Below, piece after piece: positions 55,208 through 61,321 of a stretch of 64,000 nt of DNA. Every line of letters starts with the position of its first letter. Position 1 is the first letter of the stretch. The notes below the pieces were generated by a model. It was not told the origin of the DNA. It saw nothing but the letters and a program-made list of their open reading frames with translations, and ran no database searches. The translations under genes were made by a program, and so were the position numbers. The DNA comes from Bacteroidota bacterium (GTDB taxonomy: Bacteria > Bacteroidota > JABWAT01), in contig JABWAT010000002.1 in assembly GCA_013360915.1 (NCBI GenBank), positions 446,098-510,097 on the forward strand. Reading direction: 5' to 3'.

Positions 55208-56059
55208 TTTGAATTTCACAGGGATGGCGACGGAAGAAACCACCGCTTTCCCTCTGTGACTGGCCGGAATAAACTTGGACCGGTAAATGGTTTCTACTGC
55301 GGCTTCATCGAGGGTGGGATCCACAGACCTGATAACCACGCACTGAGTGGGATCCCCATACTGATTGACGGTTACGTTAATCAGGACCGTTCCTTCCAGT
55401 TTACGCTGAATGGCCATCGGAGGATATACGATGGCTTTTATAATCGCTCCGATTCCTCCAACCGGTTCGGGTTGCTGATCGGGATTTTCCACCATCTCGA
55501 CCACATCGGTTTCATCAATGAAAATTTCACCTTCCTCGGCAGCATCTTCTTTGGCCGTCCCGGGTGTTGCAGAAGCCGTGGCTGTTTCAGGAGAGGCCTG
55601 GGTACCACTTGCAGCTCCCGGAGCCTGTGTTGCATCGGCTTGCCTGCGTTCCGCTGATTTTGACATGGGCTCCGATTTAGGAGCCGAGACAGCGGTTAAA
55701 ACGGGCCGTGAAGGTTGCTCAAGTGATTCCATACCGAGTTTAAGTTTCAGTGTGAATTTCGGATTCACCCTGATGGTCTTTGCAAAGTCTGAATAGGAGT
55801 TCTTCTTAGCAGTAATCAGGTAGGCACCTGCCGGAATGTTTACGAAACTGAAATTGCCATTCTGATCCGTTCTGGTGGAAAATTTGACCGCTCCATCCTC
55901 AAAAAGAATAATGGTGACCCCAGACAAACCAGATTCTGAAGTTTTATTTACCACCTTTCCACTGATTCTTCCATTTTCGTCATCAAGGTAGGTTCTGCCG
56001 TTGGTGACCAATGGTAAAGAAAGGAGAAATATTAACAGGATGGTTGTCGGTCTGTTCAT
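55202..56059 (-). CDS. TonB C-terminal protein with carboxypeptidase-regulatory-like domain
   Basis: 285 residues. N-terminal signal or anchor helix, then a beta-sandwich CarboxypepD_reg-like domain at about 30-110 (GRISGKVVNKTSESGLSGV ... IPAGAYLITA), an Ala/Pro/Ser/Thr-rich linker (about 115-175), an acidic patch, and a TonB_C domain at about 200-285 (YPPMAIQRKLEGTVLINVTV, LDEAAVETIYRSKFIPA). Energy-transducing TonB proteins normally have the linker directly after the membrane helix. No ExbB/ExbD genes are nearby, so a non-canonical envelope role is possible. Confidence 0.82.
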   Translation of the reverse strand: MNRPTTILLIFLLSLPLVTNGRTYLDDENGRISGKVVNKTSESGLSGVTIILFEDGAVKFSTRTDQNGNFSFVNIPAGAYLITAKKNSYSDFAKTIRVNPKFTLKLKLGMESLEQPSRPVLTAVSAPKSEPMSKSAERRQADATQAPGAASGTQASPETATASATPGTAKEDAAEEGEIFIDETDVVEMVENPDQQPEPVGGIGAIIKAIVYPPMAIQRKLEGTVLINVTVNQYGDPTQCVVIRSVDPTLDEAAVETIYRSKFIPASHRGKAVVSSVAIPVKFKL

Positions 56060-56434
56060 GATGATATCCCTGAAATTAATCAGACATGCTGCAGGTGATA
56101 TGGTAGTCGATAAGCCTATTAAAGCTCGTACAGTTAAATAAGTTAAACGCTTGTTCGTTGATTACTTAATAAATAAATAATTAGACAGAATTTAATTAAG
56201 ATATGCTGCTAAGATATTTACTCAGATATCGACAAAGATTAGTGATCTGAATCATTAAATCAACCTTAGAATGATGAAGGAAGACACTTTTTTGGTAAAA
56301 TGAATGGGTAGTCGGGGTTGGAAGCGTTTTTATTTTTCGGTTCCACTCCGATCGGGAAGTGTGGGAAAAAATTCCGGATAAAGTGTGGGGATGTTTATTG
56401 GTGCTTAAGAGTGCATTAGAAACAGAAGATTGAG
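56060..56434. other. AT-rich intergenic region without a gene
   Basis: 375 bases, clearly richer in A and T than the coding flanks, most so in 56130-56240. AGATAT occurs three times at 12-13-base steps (56199, 56212, 56224). GTGTGGG occurs twice near 56360-56390. No ORF here looks like a real protein and no RNA gene is recognised. It may hold operators for the divergent TonB-like and proline dehydrogenase genes, or the remnant of a lost gene. Confidence 0.5.
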
Positions 56435-56466
56435 TTTGATTGATCAGGAGTGGTCCGATACTTTTG
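56435..56466 (+). promoter_or_regulatory. Promoter of the proline dehydrogenase gene
   Basis: TTTG (56435-56438), 20 bases, TACTTTTG (56459-56466): a full match to the Bacteroidota consensus. Transcription would start near 56473, which favours ATG 56488 over 56476 as the start codon. Confidence 0.6.
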
Positions 56467-56487
56467 CAGGAAACCATGAGGCCGACC

Positions 56488-57393
56488 ATGTCATCACTGT
56501 TTAATCGTCTTGTTGTTGCATCGATCCCACTGGTACCCAAACCGATCGTACGGTATTTTGCCCGGCCGTATATCGCGGGTGAGTCACTGGCTGATGCATT
56601 GAACACCATCCGGGATATCAATCGTCTGGGAGCCATGGCTACCTGTGATTTACTGGGTGAATTCATTACCGAAAAATCTCAGGCTACCCGTGACCTGGAA
56701 GAATTAAAAAACCTGATACGGGCCATTCATCAGGAGAAACTCAATTCCAATGTCAGTGTAAAGCCCACCCAGATGGGTTTGTTGCTGGATGAGGAATTTG
56801 CTTATTCAAACATCAGGGAATTGGTACAGCTTGCCAGTCAGACGGGGAATTTTATCCGGATTGATATGGAAGATTCCGCGTGTACTCAGAAAGAGATCGA
56901 CCTGTACCTGCGCCTGAAGAAGGAATTTTCGAACGTTGGACTGGTAATTCAGGCCTACCTGAAGCGGACCAATGCAGACATTGATCTGCTGGTTAAGGAA
57001 AATGCCAACCTGAGACTTTGTAAAGGCATTTACCGGGAACCGGCCGAAATCGCCATTCACGACCGCGAGGCCATCCGGGCCAGTTTCCTCCGTCAGGTCG
57101 AGCAAATGTTTATTCACAACTGTTATGTAGGCGTGGCAACCCATGATGAATATCTGGTGAATGCCACCATTGAACTGGTGAAAAAACATCAGGTCCGAAA
57201 GGAAGCATTTGAGTTTCAGATGTTACTGGGCGTTCTGCCGGCCCTGAGGGACCGTATTCTTTCAGAAGGATACCGGCTCCGGATTTATGTGCCATACGGC
57301 AAACAGTGGTATGGCTATTCCACCCGCCGTTTCAAGGAAAATCCGGAAATTGCCGGATATGTTGCCAAAGCCATTTTAGGAATCAGAAAGTAA
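56488..57393 (+). CDS. Proline dehydrogenase
   Basis: 301 residues from ATG 56488, which has GAGG six bases upstream; ATG 56476 and an earlier start at 56440 are less likely given the promoter. TIM-barrel PRODH: VSVKPTQMGL, IDMEDS, FEFQMLLGV and the signature RLRIYVPYGKQWYGYSTRRFKENP that binds proline and FAD. Oxidises proline to pyrroline-5-carboxylate at the membrane. The partner P5C dehydrogenase is neither fused nor adjacent. Confidence 0.95.
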   Translation: MSSLFNRLVVASIPLVPKPIVRYFARPYIAGESLADALNTIRDINRLGAMATCDLLGEFITEKSQATRDLEELKNLIRAIHQEKLNSNVSVKPTQMGLLLDEEFAYSNIRELVQLASQTGNFIRIDMEDSACTQKEIDLYLRLKKEFSNVGLVIQAYLKRTNADIDLLVKENANLRLCKGIYREPAEIAIHDREAIRASFLRQVEQMFIHNCYVGVATHDEYLVNATIELVKKHQVRKEAFEFQMLLGVLPALRDRILSEGYRLRIYVPYGKQWYGYSTRRFKENPEIAGYVAKAILGIRK

Positions 57394-57401
57394 AACACTC
57401 A

Positions 57402-57632
57402 ATGCCCAGTATTCCACATCGCATCCCGTCCGTCCAGATACCCGGCAATTCCGGTTTTCTTAAAGGCCGGTTGGTAAACCTTATTACCACCACCGGAATT
57501 CAATTTGCAGGCACTGCAGAGTCGATTTCCGACAACTCCATCGGGATACGGGATGCCCGTGGTCACCGGCATGTGTTTGAACTGTCCGGTGTGTCAGAAG
57601 TGGTCACTGAAACCAGGGCACCGGTCCGTTGA
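57402..57632 (+). CDS. Small LSm/SH3-like beta-barrel protein, function unknown
   Basis: 76 residues. I do not recognise the family. After a short N-terminal tail the chain reads as five alternating strands (FLKGRLVNLITTTG, QFAGTAESISDN, SIGIRDARG, HRHVFELSG, VSEVVTE), the pattern of Sm-like or SH3-like barrels that bind RNA or protein. It starts nine bases after proline dehydrogenase and ends one base before the HisE-like gene, so it is probably cotranscribed with both. Confidence 0.6.
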   Translation: MPSIPHRIPSVQIPGNSGFLKGRLVNLITTTGIQFAGTAESISDNSIGIRDARGHRHVFELSGVSEVVTETRAPVR

Positions 57633-57633
57633 T

Positions 57634-58086
57634 ATGGCAGAAAAAAATCTGCAGAGTCTTCTGGCTGAGCTTCAGGATAAAATTGCACGGAATGATCCTG
57701 CCAGTAGCACCGTAAAGCTGATTTCAGGAGGGAAGCCGGCTGTTCTGATCAAACTGGTCGAGGAATCATCTGAAATCTGGATGGCTTATCGTTTTGAAAC
57801 CCAGAATGATCTTGCACTTGAACTCAGTCAGTACTGGTATTACCTGCTTGTTTTAGGATTGATTCTTCAGGAGCCAGGCTGGGCCAACCGGATCTCTTCC
57901 TGGCCTTTGAAAACACCGCTGAAGGATGAAACAGTGACTCCGAAGAAACTGGTTCAGGAAACTGCCTCTCTGGCCATCCGCTCCGGATCCTTTGGTGCCG
58001 ATGATCTGGAAAGACTTTTTCATCTTTCCTGGGAAATCGGTCAGCAACGAGAGTTGTCACTTTCAGCGGTTCTCGCACATCTTTAA
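57634..58086 (+). CDS. Tandem, degenerate HisE-like (phosphoribosyl-ATP pyrophosphohydrolase-like) protein
   Basis: 150 residues against about 90-100 for stand-alone HisE. Residues 1-90 align with HisE: SSTVKLISGGKP, then Lys40 and Glu43/44/47 of the first metal motif. The second motif ExxD-LxxH reads Glu63...Gln66...Tyr70, losing Asp and His. Residues 104-150 look like a second half-copy: KLVQETAS has lost two of three Glu, but Asp123, Glu126 and His130 (DDLERLFH) stand where the acidic pair and His belong. The two copies may complement each other, or the protein may be non-catalytic. It precedes hisG by 22 bases. Confidence 0.65.
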   Translation: MAEKNLQSLLAELQDKIARNDPASSTVKLISGGKPAVLIKLVEESSEIWMAYRFETQNDLALELSQYWYYLLVLGLILQEPGWANRISSWPLKTPLKDETVTPKKLVQETASLAIRSGSFGADDLERLFHLSWEIGQQRELSLSAVLAHL

Positions 58087-58108
58087 ACCCTTACTTCAGA
58101 GGAATATT

Positions 58109-58975
58109 ATGAAACCCAGATACCGTTTTCGGGTCGGGATCCCTAAAAATGACCGGCTGTTTTCTGAAATTTCCAGCCTGTTATACCAGGCATCACTGTG
58201 GGATGAACCCCGCCGCCGCCAGCTGTTTTCTGACCTGCATGACCAGGAATTGTCACTGATCTTCGGACGGGCCGGGGAAATCGCATTGTCACTGGCCGAT
58301 TCGAAGCTGAGCTGCGGATTTACCGGCCGTGACCTGATACTCGAACAAGCCAACCCGGATATCGTTGAGATACTTCCGCTCGGAATCGGAAAATGTCATC
58401 TGGTGTTTGCCGTTCCTTCCGATCAATTGAACCATCCCATCAGTTTCTGGGAAGGGAAAACCATTGCAACCAGCTTTGTTCACCTGACCCGTGCCTATTT
58501 CGAGAAAACCGGAACCCGCGTACATGTGAAAGAGGTATCGGGGGGAGTGGAAGGCAAAGTGGCAACCGAAGAAGCCGACGCGATTGTGGATCTGACTGAA
58601 ACAGGAACCACTCTGGAAGCCAACGGACTGCTGATAAAGGACCGTTTACTCGAAACAGAAATTGTCTTTGCCGCCCGTCGTGAATTTCTCAATGATCCGC
58701 GGGTGAGCATGATCAGAAACCGGCTGGAAGGAGTCATGACGGCCCGAAAGTCGATCATGATTGAATACATGATACCCAAAGAAAAGCTCGATGATGCCAT
58801 CCGGGTGGCCGGGGGACAGAAATCACCCACTGTGGCCCCGATTTATGGCGATGACCGTTACTTTGCTGTCCGGATTGTTGAACCAAAGTCGCGCGAAAAC
58901 GAAGTGATGGATAAACTGAAATCGATTGGTGCGGTCGGAATATTCAGTGTGCTTCTGAACAATACCCGTGTCTGA
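58109..58975 (+). CDS. hisG: ATP phosphoribosyltransferase, long form
   Basis: 288 residues from ATG 58109, with AGAGGA upstream. First step of histidine synthesis: ATP plus PRPP to phosphoribosyl-ATP. Opening RVGIPKNDRL, GFTGRDLILE, PLGIGKCHLVFAVP, and the PRPP loop AIVDLTETGTTLEANGL. The last ~75 residues (APIYGDDRYFAVRIVEP) form the ACT-like histidine-sensing domain of long HisG, so it should be feedback inhibited. Other his genes are not in the window. Confidence 0.92.
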   Translation: MKPRYRFRVGIPKNDRLFSEISSLLYQASLWDEPRRRQLFSDLHDQELSLIFGRAGEIALSLADSKLSCGFTGRDLILEQANPDIVEILPLGIGKCHLVFAVPSDQLNHPISFWEGKTIATSFVHLTRAYFEKTGTRVHVKEVSGGVEGKVATEEADAIVDLTETGTTLEANGLLIKDRLLETEIVFAARREFLNDPRVSMIRNRLEGVMTARKSIMIEYMIPKEKLDDAIRVAGGQKSPTVAPIYGDDRYFAVRIVEPKSRENEVMDKLKSIGAVGIFSVLLNNTRV

Positions 58976-59384
58976 CCCCATCCGGTTATCTTTACTGAAC
59001 CTGAGTCTGTTTGCCCCGGATGGCCGCTGTGTCAACCTGCGAGGGAATGATCTGCAGGCTGACCAGGTACCAATTCCACTGACCAGTCTGTTGTCTGAAC
59101 CCATTTTCTTCCCGGATGATTTTGGTGGCTTTCCGGTTCCTCCTGTGGTTCACCGGGATTCTGCGGGGAATCTCTGGCTGGACTGGACTGAATCAACCGC
59201 GATGTCGTCTGCCGAAGTGGTTACGTGTCTGACAGACCGGATTTTTCAGATTTGTCTCGAATGGTCCCATGAATTTCCGGGAAGTCAGGTTCAGATTCTG
59301 GATGGAGAGGCGGTTCATCCCGATTGGGTCAATCATGTTGTGAAGAGGCTCGGGCCCGTCTTTCCGCTGAAAATCGGTTCCTGA
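58968..59384 (+). CDS. Hypothetical protein
   Basis: 138 residues from GTG 58968, overlapping hisG by eight bases. I do not recognise it. No signal peptide or membrane helix. The middle is rich in Pro, Phe and Asp (LLSEPIFFPDDFGGFPVPP). The C-terminal half has alternating strands and helices (VTCLTDRIFQICLEW, SQVQILDG). Codon use looks like its neighbours. Overlap with hisG suggests coexpression. The stop is directly followed by the rimP promoter. Confidence 0.6.
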   Translation: MSDPIRLSLLNLSLFAPDGRCVNLRGNDLQADQVPIPLTSLLSEPIFFPDDFGGFPVPPVVHRDSAGNLWLDWTESTAMSSAEVVTCLTDRIFQICLEWSHEFPGSQVQILDGEAVHPDWVNHVVKRLGPVFPLKIGS

Positions 59385-59385
59385 T

Positions 59386-59417
59386 TTTGAATTAAACCTT
59401 CATCCCGCTTATATTTG
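59386..59417 (+). promoter_or_regulatory. Promoter of the rimP-nusA-infB operon
   Basis: TTTG (59386-59389), 20 bases, TATATTTG (59410-59417): a full consensus match starting two bases after the previous stop codon. Predicted transcript start is near 59423. Confidence 0.62.
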
Positions 59418-59430
59418 CTTGTCTAAAGGG

Positions 59431-59461
59431 AAAGTGGCTTCAGGCGAAGACCACTTTTTTT
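59431..59461 (+). terminator. Terminator-like hairpin in the rimP leader (possible attenuator)
   Basis: AAAGTGG-CTTC (59431-59441), loop AGGC, GAAG then one bulged A, CCACTTT (59451-59457), then more T to 59461. It lies between the predicted transcript start and the rimP ATG at 59471, so it would act on the operon's own leader. Confidence 0.5.
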
Positions 59462-59470
59462 ATTTAACAG

Positions 59471-59947
59471 ATGACGAAACAAACCGATACTCAGCAACTG
59501 ATTCAATCCATCGCAGACCGTGTCTGTCTGGAATCCGGTGCATTTGTTGTGGATATCAGTCTGACTGGTACCCCGCGGAAACGGGTGATAGACATTCGTG
59601 TTCAGACGGATGAAGGAATTAAAAGTCAGGAATGTGTTGAAATTGCCCGGCGCATCAATGAAGAGCTGGGAGATCAGGATCTGTTTGATTCGCCCTGGGA
59701 TATTCAGGTAGGAAGCCCGGGAATCGGGTTTAAAATCAGAAACTGGCGTGCTTTGAAATCACAGACTGGTCGCCTGGTTCTGGTGACCTTCAAAGCCACT
59801 GACCGCCCTGTTCTGAAAGGTCATCTGAAATCAATAGAACCCTCTGGCATTATTCTGGAAATCCGCAAGGACCGGAAGCAGCCTGCAGAACTTGTAACCG
59901 TGGATTTTGAAGCCACAGACCATGTGGTTGTTGATATTGAATGGTAA
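59471..59947 (+). CDS. rimP: Ribosome maturation factor RimP
   Basis: 158 residues. N-terminal alpha/beta domain with VDISLTGTPRKRVIDIRV and the family SPG motif (QVGSPGIGF), then a C-terminal SH3-like barrel. Assists 30S assembly. The ATG at 59471 lacks a clear Shine-Dalgarno and lies nine bases after the leader hairpin's T run. First gene of rimP-nusA-infB, a widely conserved order. Confidence 0.93.
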   Translation: MTKQTDTQQLIQSIADRVCLESGAFVVDISLTGTPRKRVIDIRVQTDEGIKSQECVEIARRINEELGDQDLFDSPWDIQVGSPGIGFKIRNWRALKSQTGRLVLVTFKATDRPVLKGHLKSIEPSGIILEIRKDRKQPAELVTVDFEATDHVVVDIEW

Positions 59948-59959
59948 AGGACCTCGCAT

Positions 59960-61276
59960 ATGAACGTCGAAATCGTTGAAACGTTTGCCCACATTGCACG
60001 GGATAAAAACATCGATAAGGATATCCTGTCGGGTATTATCAAAGAAATTTTCATGAATATGATCAGGAAGAAGTATTTCACAGATGAAAACTTCTCGGTC
60101 ATTGTAAACATGGACAAAGGTGATATTCAGATTCTGCAGGAAGTGGAAGTGGTTGAAGATGTCTTCAGTGACATCGATGAAATCTCCCTGGAAGATGCAC
60201 TTAAACTTGATCCGGATTCACAACTGGGTGACATCACGGTCCGGATTGTTCCTCTGGCCAGTTTCGGCCGGCGTCTGATCATGCAGGCCAAACAGACTCT
60301 GAACCAGAAGATCAGAGATCTGGAAAAAGATCACATTTTCAATGAGTATGCAGCCCAGATCGGTGATATTGTGGTGGGAGATGTTTACCAGAAGGGTAAG
60401 AGCTGGATGCTGGTCAACCACAACAAGGTTGAACTCTTCATGCCCCGTGATGAGCAGATTCCGAAAGAGAATCCGAAAAAGGGTGAAACCATCCGGGCGA
60501 TTATCAAGGAAGTCAAGCGACTGACCGACTTCAAGGAACAGGAAATTCAAAAGAAAAGGGATGACAAGACCGGCAAGGAGCGTATCCGGAAGGAAAACTA
60601 CAACAATGATCCCGTGATTGTGATTTCACGGGCCGATAACAAGTTTCTGGAACGGCTGTTCGAAATCGAAGTTCCCGAAATCTACGACGGAATCGTTCAG
60701 ATCCGGTCCATTGCCCGTCAGCCGGGTGAGCGCGCAAAGATTGCAGTTGAGAGTACCGATGACCGTGTGGATGCAGTGGGAGCCTGTGTGGGAATGAAAG
60801 GAACCCGTATCCACTCGATTGTTAAGGAACTCAGCAACGAAAACATCGATGTGGTTTTATTCTCGCCCGATCCGGCCACTTTTATTGCACGGTCGCTTGC
60901 ACCTGCCAAAATTCTGAAAGTGGAACCAGATGTTAACAGGCGTTATGCACGGGTCCATGTTCACACCGATCAGGTCAAACTGGCCATTGGTCGTGAAGGG
61001 CAGAACATCAAGCTGGCTTCGCTTCTGACAGGATATGAACTGGATGTGATCAGGGAATTCAAGCCAAGTACCGATGATGACATTGATATCATGGAATTCA
61101 ATGAGTTTCCTGCAGATTTTCTGCAGAAACTGGTTGAAGCCGGTTATGACAGTGCACGTCGGGTAATGCAGGTATCGCCGGAAGATATTGCTACCGATAC
61201 CAATACAGATATCGACATGGTGACCGATCTGATGGAAGCCATTGAATACGAATTCAGAGAGGATGATGAAGCCTGA
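59960..61276 (+). CDS. nusA: Transcription termination/antitermination factor NusA
   Basis: 438 residues. NusA N-terminal RNA polymerase-binding domain (1-125), S1 domain (about 130-200, GDIVVGDVYQKGKSWML), and two KH domains (IRSIARQPGERAKIAV ... VGACVGMKGTRIHSIVKEL and VKLAIGREGQNIKLAS). It ends with a single short acidic helical segment rather than the two full AR repeats of E. coli NusA. AAAGGA lies ahead of the ATG. Confidence 0.97.
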   Translation: MNVEIVETFAHIARDKNIDKDILSGIIKEIFMNMIRKKYFTDENFSVIVNMDKGDIQILQEVEVVEDVFSDIDEISLEDALKLDPDSQLGDITVRIVPLASFGRRLIMQAKQTLNQKIRDLEKDHIFNEYAAQIGDIVVGDVYQKGKSWMLVNHNKVELFMPRDEQIPKENPKKGETIRAIIKEVKRLTDFKEQEIQKKRDDKTGKERIRKENYNNDPVIVISRADNKFLERLFEIEVPEIYDGIVQIRSIARQPGERAKIAVESTDDRVDAVGACVGMKGTRIHSIVKELSNENIDVVLFSPDPATFIARSLAPAKILKVEPDVNRRYARVHVHTDQVKLAIGREGQNIKLASLLTGYELDVIREFKPSTDDDIDIMEFNEFPADFLQKLVEAGYDSARRVMQVSPEDIATDTNTDIDMVTDLMEAIEYEFREDDEA

Positions 61277-61321
61277 TAGGGCCCATCCATCTCATCAGTT
61301 ATTGAGGAAAAAAAGGCAGGT

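Noticed and set aside
56355-56400. GTGTGGG pairs as MraZ-type boxes
   Set aside because: MraZ boxes recur about every ten bases before mraZ; here the two copies are some 24 bases apart and no division genes follow.
56196-56666. 156-codon minus-strand ORF crossing the AT-rich gap and proline dehydrogenase
   Set aside because: Half of it is antisense to the conserved enzyme, and the remainder has no protein-like conservation or start signal.
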